Origin: Cernens ardua
GTDB taxonomy: Bacteria > Pseudomonadota > Gammaproteobacteria > Pseudomonadales > Halomonadaceae
Assembly (NCBI RefSeq): GCF_051251085.1
Contig: NZ_JBPCZH010000004.1
Span: forward strand, 124,001 to 188,000
Reading direction: 5' to 3'
Length of the DNA stretch: 64,000 nt
Under the pieces are notes generated by a model. The model searched no databases. It saw only the letters and a program-made list of their open reading frames with translations, and was not told the DNA's origin. A program made the translations under genes and the position numbers. Below are positions 1-7,614 of the stretch, one piece after another. How positions within the stretch are numbered: the first letter of the stretch is position 1; each line of letters opens with the position of its first letter.

Positions 1-256
1 CTTACTGAATGTCCACTTATCTACGTTCTTTGGGCTGGTCTACGTCACTCTATTCAGTATGTTGATCGGTTTTTTCTTTTGGTATCAAGGCCTCGCATTG
101 GGTGATACCGCTAAAATCAGCCAGCTTCAACTATTACAGCCCTTTATCGCACTGGGCCTTTCGGCACTCATTATGGGGGATACCATCAGCTCAGGAATGC
201 TGATGGCGTGTGTGGGGGCTTTGCTGTGTGTGGTGGGCATCAGGCGGTATGGTTGA
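1..256 (+). CDS. EamA/DMT-family transporter, C-terminal part
   Basis: This is the 3' end of a gene that begins before the window; the frame is open from base 2 to a TGA at 254-256. The roughly 84 visible residues form two or three hydrophobic helices, with a segment reading like FWYQGLALGDTAKISQLQ followed by a Gly-rich last helix ending in VVGIRRYG. That pattern is typical of the last repeat of drug/metabolite (EamA) inner-membrane exporters. The substrate cannot be told from the fragment. A small hairpin with a T-rich tail follows 27 bp downstream. The family call is reasonable; specificity is unknown. Confidence 0.7.
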   Translation, partial: LLNVHLSTFFGLVYVTLFSMLIGFFFWYQGLALGDTAKISQLQLLQPFIALGLSALIMGDTISSGMLMACVGALLCVVGIRRYG

Positions 257-282
257 GTTTAATTTGATTGTAAGGCGTATTA

Positions 283-306
283 TTTACCAAATGGTAAAAA
301 ATATTT
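283..306 (+). terminator. Probable weak intrinsic terminator
   Basis: Arms tttacc (283-288) and ggtaaa (293-298) pair perfectly around a 4-base loop and are followed by aatattttt. The stem is short and A/T-rich, so termination may be inefficient. It lies just after the EamA transporter stop codon and before the AT-rich leader region of the small-peptide locus. Confidence 0.4.
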
Positions 307-501
307 TTCGTATAATCAGCTAATTAGCCTAACTTTTATAAAGTAAACACAATGATAAATTGATGCATATTTCAATGTTAATATAACCAATAGGTATTAC
401 ACTGGGTTTGATGATTTTTACTAATATAAGTAAAAAGAATAAAAATAAAGCGATGTGGAGTGTGTGTCTTGTTTGGAAACATAAATTTTTTACTAAAAAA
501 A

Positions 502-531
502 TTGACATTCAAAAAATACATAAGTTAGGAT
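502..531 (+). promoter_or_regulatory. Predicted sigma70 promoter for the small-peptide locus
   Basis: A perfect -35 hexamer TTGACA lies at 502-507 and TAGGAT (4 of 6 to consensus) at 526-531, giving an 18-bp spacer. Transcription would start near 538, about 78 bases before the 33-codon ORF. The predicted leader begins with a 7-bp inverted repeat (539-545 with 551-557) whose 5-base loop is taagg. The remainder of 257-615 is AT-rich DNA with no convincing gene. Confidence 0.45.
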
Positions 532-615
532 GGTTAATACTAGCTTAAGGAGCTAGTTAATAGAAATAGCTGTATGATCTTAAGTCTAATGTTAATTAAG
601 TTAGGAGAAGTAGCT

Positions 616-717
616 ATGAAAAAAGTAAATTACGAACAGCCTGAATCTATGTCCACTATCTTTGATGGATCATATAATACGCAGTATAAAAGTATTGTAC
701 AAGTTAAGAAAAAATAA
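616..717 (+). CDS. 33-residue small peptide, candidate RiPP precursor
   Basis: A 33-codon ORF starts at ATG 616 with a good ribosome site (AGGAG at 603-607, 8-base spacing) and ends with TAA at 715-717. The product starts MKKVNYEQPESMSTIF, has a middle rich in Ser, Thr, Asn and Tyr, and ends with three lysines. I do not recognise its family. There is no signal peptide, double-glycine motif or cysteine. Its position just upstream of a SagB/ThcOx-type oxidoreductase, separated by a strong hairpin, is the usual layout of a ribosomal peptide precursor and its modifying enzyme. It could instead be an uncharacterised leader peptide. An upstream in-frame ATG at 574 lacks a ribosome site. Confidence 0.5.
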   Translation: MKKVNYEQPESMSTIFDGSYNTQYKSIVQVKKK

Positions 718-730
718 GTCATAGATGATA

Positions 731-760
731 TATAAACCGGGGGGGCTCCCTCGGTTTATA
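731..760 (+). terminator. Strong hairpin between peptide gene and oxidoreductase (attenuator-like)
   Basis: Bases 731-743 pair with 748-760 in a 13-bp stem (one G-T pair) with a 4-base loop GGCT. No run of T follows, so it is more likely a partial terminator or mRNA-stabilising stem than a full stop. It lies 13 bases after the peptide stop codon and 117 bases before the enzyme start. This is the position in which peptide-antibiotic operons lower expression of enzyme genes relative to precursor. Confidence 0.6.
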
Positions 761-876
761 GTTCTCCCATATGCATATCCTATACACCCTGATATTGTAA
801 TAAAAAATAAATATAATAGAGTATGACAAACGGATTGTAAGCTGTTTGCTAAATTTAAGATTGCTGGGTATGTCAC

Positions 877-1968
877 ATGAAAAGATTAAAAATTTCTGAA
901 TATTTTTTTCTAGTTCCTATTGGTAGTAACCTTGTTTTATGGGATACAAAGAACCATTCCCAGTATGACTTGGAAAAAGAATATCTGGATGCTCTTTTCT
1001 ACTTCATTACTGATCCTGATTATAGCATTTCTGATTCTATAAAAGATGAACTTGTTGATGCAGGTATTATTGTTAATTGTCATGATGGCAATCAAATAGA
1101 TACTGCTAATGATGAATCATGGAAAATATTGAGAAATTTCTTTCTTGAAGGTACGAAAGCGACTGTAAATGATTACCGTGAAGTAAAACCTCATGATGAA
1201 GAATACATCAAATATTGTCAGTCGATATCAGATTCACAAGATGAATTTTTCTATGAAAATTTTACACTCAAAAACAGCATAGAGCTCCCATCCTTTTCAG
1301 AGAAAGAGATTACTAATAACAATATTGTTTCTCTTTTAAAAAAACGTAGAACATATAGAAATTTTTATACTGATAGATACGTCGATATTCAAAAATTTAG
1401 TAATATAATGGAGCTTTGTTTTGGCTATACAAGCCAAAACAAAGAAGTTTTCCCCAATGTCTGTAGATTCGGTTTTACTAGAACATCACCTGCAGGTGGT
1501 GGTCTGCAATCAATAGAAGCGTACGTATATATTCGTAATGTAGAAGGGATAGAAGAAGGATTCTATTATTATAATCCTAAGCACCATTGTTTACATAAGA
1601 TAGAAAGTGATTTTGATTATAATAATTTCTATAAATTGTTTTTAGGACAGTCATATATGGGAGAATGCTCTTTTTACGTATTGTATGGCATAAATTTCAA
1701 GTTATTGGATTGGAAATATAAAACATCCAGATCGGCAAGAGTTGCATTGATGGATGCAGGGCATCTATCCCAAACATTTCATCTTGTATCCAATAGCATG
1801 GATATACAAACCTGCATGACAGGAGCATTTTTTGATGATGACTTATCGGACGTATTTGACCTGAAAAATGAAATACTGCCTGTTTTAGTTACAGGTGCTG
1901 GCTATAGTAATGGTAGTACGATCACGAAATTGGATGAAGAAATTTTTGCCCGTGACTATCAGGATTAA
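877..1968 (+). CDS. SagB/ThcOx-type flavin oxidoreductase with RRE-like N-terminus
   Basis: A 363-residue cytoplasmic protein. Residues about 145-345 carry the nitroreductase-like pattern of SagB/ThcOx dehydrogenases: KKRRTYRNF (155-163), SPAGGGLQSIEAY (204-216), ALMDAGHLSQT (290-300) and LPVLVTGAGY (334-343), which line the FMN site in this family. Family members oxidise azolines in modified peptides. Residues 1-80 are not nitroreductase; their strands and helices resemble a winged-helix RiPP recognition element, which is my inference. No YcaO cyclodehydratase lies in the window, so the reaction is open: azoline oxidation with a distant partner, or another peptide dehydrogenation. The gene is AT-rich compared with its right-hand neighbours, suggesting transfer. 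ATG 877 is the first start in frame; its ribosome site is poor. Confidence 0.7.
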   Translation: MKRLKISEYFFLVPIGSNLVLWDTKNHSQYDLEKEYLDALFYFITDPDYSISDSIKDELVDAGIIVNCHDGNQIDTANDESWKILRNFFLEGTKATVNDYREVKPHDEEYIKYCQSISDSQDEFFYENFTLKNSIELPSFSEKEITNNNIVSLLKKRRTYRNFYTDRYVDIQKFSNIMELCFGYTSQNKEVFPNVCRFGFTRTSPAGGGLQSIEAYVYIRNVEGIEEGFYYYNPKHHCLHKIESDFDYNNFYKLFLGQSYMGECSFYVLYGINFKLLDWKYKTSRSARVALMDAGHLSQTFHLVSNSMDIQTCMTGAFFDDDLSDVFDLKNEILPVLVTGAGYSNGSTITKLDEEIFARDYQD

Positions 1969-2044
1969 TAATAAAAGCAAGTTGTGAAACAGCATAGGAA
2001 CCTTGATGGCTAATCCCCCCACCCAGTGGAGGGATTACTGTGAC

Positions 2045-3151
2045 TCACTCCTCCCCAAACGGTACAAACAATCCCTTCACCTCGTGAGGTTCGCACCGCA
2101 GGTACTGATTGGGTGCTGCTACTTTGTCGCCCAGTTTTGCGGCTGCATGCCAGGGCCAGCGCGGGTTATAGAGCATGCCACGGGCCAATGCCACCAGATC
2201 CGCTTCCTTCTCGACCAGAATGGCTTCTGCCTGCTCGGGTTCTGTAATCAGTCCAACTGCAATAACGGGAATCTCTACTTCCTTTTTGATGCCCGCGGCG
2301 AATGGCACCTGATAGTTGGGGCCAACGCTGATCTTCTGATCGATAGACAAGCCACCACTAGAGACATGAATAAAATCGCATCCTGCTTCGGCCAACGTTT
2401 TGCTGAGGGCAATTGATTGTTCTAAATCCCATCCTCCATCAACCCAATCCGTTGCTGAAATACGCACGCCGACCGGTTTGTGCTGAGGAAAGACTTTGCG
2501 GACATCATGGAAGACTTCAAGGATCAGACGCATACGATTTTCCAGGGAACCCCCGTATTGGTCCTCGCGCTGATTGGAAAGCGGTGATAAAAACTGATGT
2601 AACAAATAACCATGGGCGGCATGAATTTCAATCAAGTCCAGTCCCAATTGTTCTGCACGACGGGCACTCTCAACGAAAGCGTGTTTGATCTCACTGATAT
2701 CACCAAGTGTCAGTGGAACAGGCGCATTGTCATCATCTTTAAAAGGAATATCGGAGGGCGCGGATGTTTGCCAGCCCCCCTCTTCAGGACGTATTTGGTG
2801 ACCACCATGCCAAGGTGCTGCCGTTGAAGCCTTGCGACCGGCATGACTGAGCTGAATACCGACAGGTATGGGTGAGTAGGTTCGAATGTCCTGTATGACA
2901 TGCTCAAGCGCCTGTTTACGCTCATCATCCCAAAGGCCAAGATCATGTGCGGTAATACGTCCTTCCGGTGTGACGGCAGTCGCTTCCAGTATCAATAAGC
3001 CTGCGCCAGAAAGCGCCAGATTACCCAGATGAATACGATGCCATGCAGTAGCCTTTCCGTCTTTTGCAGAGTACTGGCACATGGGCGCAATCACGATGCG
3101 GTTTTCAAGGGCCAACTGCCCCAGTTTGATTGGGCTGAATAGATGACTCAC
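2045..3151 (-). CDS. Old Yellow Enzyme, YqjM/NamA-type NADPH dehydrogenase
   Basis: A 368-residue FMN enzyme of the Old Yellow Enzyme fold. It reduces activated C=C bonds such as those of enones, nitroesters or quinones with NADPH. The N-terminus IVIAPMCQYSA has the cysteine that marks the YqjM/xenobiotic reductase branch. The active-site pair is His-His (HAAHGYLLHQFLSPLSN), unlike the His-Asn pair of the second OYE at 14816. The typical REDQYGGSLENR motif and the FMN-phosphate region near the end (VALARGMLYNPRWPWHAA) are present. The start is GTG 3151, chosen because AGGAG precedes it by 7 bases. It is transcribed alone, convergent with the oxidoreductase to its left. Confidence 0.9.
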   Translation of the reverse strand: MSHLFSPIKLGQLALENRIVIAPMCQYSAKDGKATAWHRIHLGNLALSGAGLLILEATAVTPEGRITAHDLGLWDDERKQALEHVIQDIRTYSPIPVGIQLSHAGRKASTAAPWHGGHQIRPEEGGWQTSAPSDIPFKDDDNAPVPLTLGDISEIKHAFVESARRAEQLGLDLIEIHAAHGYLLHQFLSPLSNQREDQYGGSLENRMRLILEVFHDVRKVFPQHKPVGVRISATDWVDGGWDLEQSIALSKTLAEAGCDFIHVSSGGLSIDQKISVGPNYQVPFAAGIKKEVEIPVIAVGLITEPEQAEAILVEKEADLVALARGMLYNPRWPWHAAAKLGDKVAAPNQYLRCEPHEVKGLFVPFGEE

Positions 3152-3340
3152 GTTCTATCTCCTCGGATTCGTTTCATAAATGGAAGGTACGATACATGTG
3201 CTCACTGTAGGAGCAGTCTGTGGGCTAGACAATCTTCAAGAAGGAAAAGAAGGAGATCAGTATTTGAAGAATAAACGTTGCCACACGGGCTTTGATGTGT
3301 ATGTTGTATCTATCATCAATTTCTGCGACAGGAATACATT

Positions 3341-4120
3341 ATGAATTCTGCTGAAGAGCCGCAATTGGCTAACCTTGCCCAGGGCCCCCGTATCGAAAAG
3401 GTTCGTCATGAGCTGAAGGGCCGTATATTGCACGTCGATAAAACGGAGTATGTCACGCCAGGGATGAAGCGTATCCATCTTCGTGGCGATGATTTAGCTG
3501 ATTTTGTCAGCCTTGGCGCGGATGATCACATCAAGATCGTTGTGCCTACCGAGGCGGGTGAACGTCAGATGCGTACCTACACACCACGCCGATATAGTGC
3601 ACAAGAACGCACCATGATTATCGATTTTGCGCTACATGAAGCAGGCCCTGCGACACGCTGGGCACTGGATGCGAAGCCCGGTGATACGCTGGAAGTCAGG
3701 GGGCCCAAAGGTTCATCTTATATTGTATCCGAGATCGAACATTGGGTATTGGTGGGGGACGAGACGGCTCTTCCTGCGATTGGCCGTTATATCGAAGAGG
3801 CTACCGAAGGTACAAGAATCACGGCTATCGTGGCGGTGGCGGGGCCCGATGAGCACCAGTCCTTCGAGACGAAGGCAGATCTTGCAACACACTGGATTCA
3901 CCGTCCTCTAACGGAAGGCAATAAGGCAGACCATTTGTTGGAAGGGTTAAAAACCGTAACACTGACGCCCGGTACGTATGTCTGGATAGCCGCAGAAACC
4001 ACGGTAGTAAAAACACTTCGCCGCTATCTGGTTGAGGAGCAGGGACATGCGAAAAAATGGCTCAAGGCCGCAGGATACTGGATTGCTGGTAAAGCGGATG
4101 GTCATGAATCCTTTGATTAA
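3341..4120 (+). CDS. Siderophore-interacting FAD/NAD(P)H ferric reductase (SIP family)
   Basis: A 259-residue protein of the ViuB/YqjH group, which reduces ferric siderophores in the cytoplasm to release iron. The FAD-binding barrel includes the flavin motif MRTYTPRRY near residue 70; the NAD-binding half has VGDETALPAIGRY near 140; the C-terminus has the family ending WLKAAGYWIAGKAD. The start ATG has AGGA 7 bases upstream. It is monocistronic, divergent from the OYE gene at 3151. I do not see a clear Fur box in the 189-bp spacer. Fairly sure of family; the partner siderophore is unknown. Confidence 0.88.
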   Translation: MNSAEEPQLANLAQGPRIEKVRHELKGRILHVDKTEYVTPGMKRIHLRGDDLADFVSLGADDHIKIVVPTEAGERQMRTYTPRRYSAQERTMIIDFALHEAGPATRWALDAKPGDTLEVRGPKGSSYIVSEIEHWVLVGDETALPAIGRYIEEATEGTRITAIVAVAGPDEHQSFETKADLATHWIHRPLTEGNKADHLLEGLKTVTLTPGTYVWIAAETTVVKTLRRYLVEEQGHAKKWLKAAGYWIAGKADGHESFD

Positions 4121-4223
4121 ACATAAAATAGTTCATACCAAACGAACGGGCTGAATGAGGCGCGGTGAAATATAATGCCATAATGATATATTCAATAATG
4201 GCCTCGTACAAAAACGCCTGGTC

Positions 4224-5366
4224 TCATGTGGGCAATGGATATTTATCGAAATAGGTTGCAATACTGCTATGTAAGGATTCCGCCAGTTCTTGCTGATGGG
4301 CGGCCCTTAATAAACGGTGGCAATCCTGTTCATTTGACATGAATCCATTTTCAACCAGCATGGAAGGAATATTGGGAGACTTGAGTACAGCAAAGGCAGC
4401 TTTATCTACCCAGGGTTGATGTAGGTGAGAGACAGTACCCAAATTATTCAGTGTAATATCAGCCAGTCTCTGACTGGCTTCTGTTGTACCCCGCATGGAA
4501 AGATCCAGAAGCACGTTCTGAACTGCTTTATTCTTGTTATATATCTCGCTTTGTCGAGTTGATTCAAATCTGTCCGAATTATTCTGGCTTTCGGCTAACC
4601 ACCTGGCCATGGCTGATCCTGTCCCCTTTGTCGATAGAATATAGACAGAGGCGCCATGGGCATAGGTGACCGGTGCCGCATCAGCATGTAGTGAGATAAA
4701 CAGATCGGCATGATTGTCTCGAGCGATTAAAACACGCTCATGTAAAGGGATGAAAATATCTGAGCTGCGTGTAAGAGTAGGCTCGAAACGCGGATCCGCA
4801 TGAAGTAATGCTTTTAATCTTTCAGCAATGCTCAATACTACGTATTTCTCGAAATGGTCATCATGGCTGATACAACCCGGGTCTTTACCTCCATGCCCAG
4901 CATCAATTTCGATAATGGCTTTTCGTCTAGTATGGTGTAAACGTGACTCAGCCACGACACCGGCCATAAGATGGTCAGGATCATTGATGCTTATAATTAA
5001 TTGGGCGCGATGACGATTGAGTTTGCGAAGATGGACCCGGTGTGGCTGGTATTCCTTGAGATCTACTATAATACGCGCTCCGCCATGATAAGGACCTGTA
5101 TGGACATTTCGGATAACGCCGATGTTTTTGTCTCTGTCAGGCCCATTGATTCTACTAACCTGAGGAAGATCAATCACGATCTGAGGGGGATAACGCTGCT
5201 CGGTGACAGAGTAGTGGCTATTTCCATCTTCCAGCTCAATCACTATGTTGGCACTATGACGTGCTCTTTGCAGGGTATAACGTGAATAGGTGCCTTCTGC
5301 CAATACTCGTGTGCTGGGCAAAAGGCAGACTGCTGCGAGACTCGATATGAAGCGTCTTCTATCCAT
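4224..5366 (-). CDS. amiC: N-acetylmuramoyl-L-alanine amidase (AmiC-like)
   Basis: A 380-residue periplasmic amidase that cuts the stem peptide from glycan strands during cell separation. The N-terminus MDRRRFISSLAAVCLL resembles a Tat signal, as in AmiA/AmiC. Residues about 25-135 look like an AMIN targeting domain. The rest is an Amidase_3 zinc domain: IEIDAGHGGKDPG (first His), FEKYVVLSIAERL (Glu), LFISLHADA (second His) and SMLVENGFMSN (catalytic Glu). No LysM repeats follow, which favours AmiC/AmiA over AmiB. Monocistronic. A 7-bp inverted repeat lies just upstream at 5392-5410, with AT-rich promoter-like bases on both strands. Confidence 0.88.
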   Translation of the reverse strand: MDRRRFISSLAAVCLLPSTRVLAEGTYSRYTLQRARHSANIVIELEDGNSHYSVTEQRYPPQIVIDLPQVSRINGPDRDKNIGVIRNVHTGPYHGGARIIVDLKEYQPHRVHLRKLNRHRAQLIISINDPDHLMAGVVAESRLHHTRRKAIIEIDAGHGGKDPGCISHDDHFEKYVVLSIAERLKALLHADPRFEPTLTRSSDIFIPLHERVLIARDNHADLFISLHADAAPVTYAHGASVYILSTKGTGSAMARWLAESQNNSDRFESTRQSEIYNKNKAVQNVLLDLSMRGTTEASQRLADITLNNLGTVSHLHQPWVDKAAFAVLKSPNIPSMLVENGFMSNEQDCHRLLRAAHQQELAESLHSSIATYFDKYPLPT

Positions 5367-5503
5367 GAATTACATTATTCCACATAAAAGATATGTTATA
5401 ATGTAACATACAAGATAATTCGTTCAATCTCTAAAAAAGATTTCTTTCAATTGTCCTGTTGGCGGTAACACCCTCCCCGTGTGGATGATGAAGAATGAAG
5501 TCT

Positions 5504-5840
5504 CATATATCGACCACTCTATTCGGGGGTACCGCACCCGTTGTTAACGACCTGGTTGATTGATGTGACCGGTAATCTGTATATGCCCGCATTCTACATA
5601 ATGCTGGCCTCGGCTATTTGTGGCATCACCGTACTCTATACGTTGGAGTCAGCACGTAAGCCATTGCAGGGTTCTACGCCTACAGCAACCAGTGCTTCTG
5701 AGGCAGCAGAGCTATTTCGCGAACACCGTGAAGAAGTCGAAAGCAGCATTGTAGCGATTGATAATCAGATCAAACGCTCGCAGGAGACCCGTGATTCATT
5801 GCAGGAGTCGATTCAGTCTCCCTGGCATACCCCACCATAG
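5504..5840 (+). pseudogene. Degraded 3' fragment of a ProP-type osmolyte transporter
   Basis: Only the C-terminal part of a ProP-like MHS-family transporter remains. Frame one gives HISTTLFGGTAP (5504-5539); one extra base in a C run then shifts the frame, and translation resumes as LLTTWLIDVTGNLYMPAFYIM through a last membrane helix and a charged tail. It aligns with the end of the intact ProP homologue at 8927 (SLFGGTTPLINAWLVEKTGNLMIPAFYM). The tail after residue 60 looks like a coiled coil (REHREEVESSIVAIDNQI), as in E. coli ProP. No transporter body precedes it, so it is a relic. The coding part after the shift is 99 codons if read from TTG 5541. Confidence 0.75.
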
Positions 5841-5934
5841 CAGTATCGAAGCCTGAGCTTTTCTTTGCCATTCTGAAGGTTGCCATAAGCACTATAAACA
5901 GCACCCGCTAACGTTGCTCACAAGGAATCTTCGC

Positions 5935-7590
5935 ATGACAGCCTTTATCAATGCCCAAGATGAAATTGTAACAGATGGTTTATCGGGGCTATTACGCAGT
6001 GGTCGATTGCGTAATGTTGCCCGACTGGAGGGGTTTCCGCATACCAGGGTTGTGGTTCGAACGGATCATGACGCACATCAGGTGGCTGTCGTTTCAGGCG
6101 GAGGGGCCGGACATGAACCAGCTCATGCTGCCTATGTGGGTGAGGGAATGCTCACGGCGGCTGTGGTGGGCGATCTTTTTGCTTCTCCTAGTGCTGATGC
6201 TGTGCTGGCCGCGATCCTGGCAGTCACGGGAGACGCGGGCTGCTTGTTGGTAGTGAAGAATTATACGGGCGACCGTCTGAATTTTGGTCTTGCAGCAGAG
6301 CGTGCCAAGCAACAAGGGCTAAAGGTAGAGATGGTGATAGTCGGTGATGATATTGCGCTACCGGATGCACCACAGCCTCGCGGGCTTGCTGGAACAGTAT
6401 TGGTGCATAAACTGGCAGGATATCTTTCGGCAAATAACACAGCGTTGGCCGAGGTCAAACAACGTGTTCAGCACCTTATCCGGCACCTTGGGTCCATAGG
6501 CCTGGCGCTCAGGACGACAGACATATTGGGTCAACCCCCGCGGGCCTACCAGAGTTCACCTGAATTGGGGCTAGGTATCCATGGTGAACCGGGTGCCGAA
6601 AAGGTTTCAATCAAGAATGCTTCTCACGCTATTTCCCTAATGGTTGAACGTCTCGAAGCCCGCTTTCCCGAAGAGCAAGGCGAACTTATTGTCATGCTGA
6701 ATAACCTGGGTAGTGTGACACCTATCGAGATGGATATTCTAACCGATGTCTTCCTGCAAACCTCTTTTGGTCAACGTTGCACACTACTGATTGGTCCAGC
6801 CCCCGTATTGACCGCTCTTAACATGTATGGCATTTCGATTTCGGTGACACCCGCAACAGATGAAGTGAAAGCCGCGATGCTGGCTCCGGTGGCTTCTACC
6901 GACTGGCCCGGGGCCCATTTACCTGTAGAACAACCGCAAGTGATCAAGTCAGATGTTATCTCCTCCGATGAACAATGGGCTTCAGAGCCCGATGAAGCTG
7001 TCGCGCAACTGGTCAGGACGACCTGTGAAGCATTGGTAGCGGCTCGTGCCTCTTTGGATGAACTTGATTCACTAGTAGGTGACGGGGATACCGGTTCTAC
7101 ATTGGCAGGCGGTGCCACTGCTATCCTCCAAGCGTTGGATGAAGGGTTACCCCTAAAATCACCTGACAAACTCCTCTCTGTTTTTGCCAGTGTTCTGGGT
7201 CAAAGCATGGGCGGCTCCATTGGTGTGCTTCTTTCATCGTTATTCACTGCAGCTGCGTCTGCCCTGGCGAAGGGGGAAACATTCCCGTCTGCATTGGAAG
7301 AAGGCATCACTGCCGTTCAAACATACGGTGGTGCCAAGCCCGGGGATAGAACCATGTTGGATGCCCTTATCCCTGCAGTAGTCACTTGGAAGGAAAAGGG
7401 AGACTTCGATGCAGCCGTGGAGTCAGCCAGGGAGGGTGTCGAGAAAACCAGACATCTGGAAAAGGCAGGTGCAGGGCGTTCCTCCTATCTTCGTGCCGAT
7501 TCTCTGAAAGGCAATCCTGATCCGGGTGCTCAGGCAGTGGCTATCGTATTTGAGGCGGCTCAGCCATGGGTTGATGAGAAGCCGAATTGA
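5935..7590 (+). CDS. ATP-dependent dihydroxyacetone kinase, fused DhaK-DhaL
   Basis: A 551-residue fusion that phosphorylates dihydroxyacetone with ATP. The DhaK half (about 1-325) has VVSGGGAGHEPAHAAYVGEG, with the substrate-site histidines. The DhaL half (about 350-550) has LDSLVGDGDTGSTLAGGA, whose aspartates bind Mg-ATP, and a later GAKPGDRTMLDALIPA motif. The one-piece form is the ATP-using type, not the PTS-coupled split type. I chose ATG 5935 over an upstream in-frame TTG at 5914 because AAGGA lies at the right distance. No DhaR regulator or glycerol dehydrogenase is adjacent. Convergent with the MFS gene at 7615. Confidence 0.92.
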   Translation: MTAFINAQDEIVTDGLSGLLRSGRLRNVARLEGFPHTRVVVRTDHDAHQVAVVSGGGAGHEPAHAAYVGEGMLTAAVVGDLFASPSADAVLAAILAVTGDAGCLLVVKNYTGDRLNFGLAAERAKQQGLKVEMVIVGDDIALPDAPQPRGLAGTVLVHKLAGYLSANNTALAEVKQRVQHLIRHLGSIGLALRTTDILGQPPRAYQSSPELGLGIHGEPGAEKVSIKNASHAISLMVERLEARFPEEQGELIVMLNNLGSVTPIEMDILTDVFLQTSFGQRCTLLIGPAPVLTALNMYGISISVTPATDEVKAAMLAPVASTDWPGAHLPVEQPQVIKSDVISSDEQWASEPDEAVAQLVRTTCEALVAARASLDELDSLVGDGDTGSTLAGGATAILQALDEGLPLKSPDKLLSVFASVLGQSMGGSIGVLLSSLFTAAASALAKGETFPSALEEGITAVQTYGGAKPGDRTMLDALIPAVVTWKEKGDFDAAVESAREGVEKTRHLEKAGAGRSSYLRADSLKGNPDPGAQAVAIVFEAAQPWVDEKPN

Positions 7591-7614
7591 GCGGAGATCC
7601 TCCATTTATACCCA

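Noticed and set aside
2011..2036. Inverted repeat between the SagB-like gene and the first OYE gene
   Set aside because: Arms pair with a mismatch, but there is no T tract on either strand, so terminator function is not supported.
2003..2416. 137-residue + strand ORF over the first Old Yellow Enzyme gene
   Set aside because: It is the antisense shadow of a clear OYE gene with all family motifs.
6771..7169. 132-residue minus-strand ORF inside the dihydroxyacetone kinase gene
   Set aside because: Antisense to conserved DhaK/DhaL sequence; Ser/Ala-rich composition is a by-product of the opposite frame.
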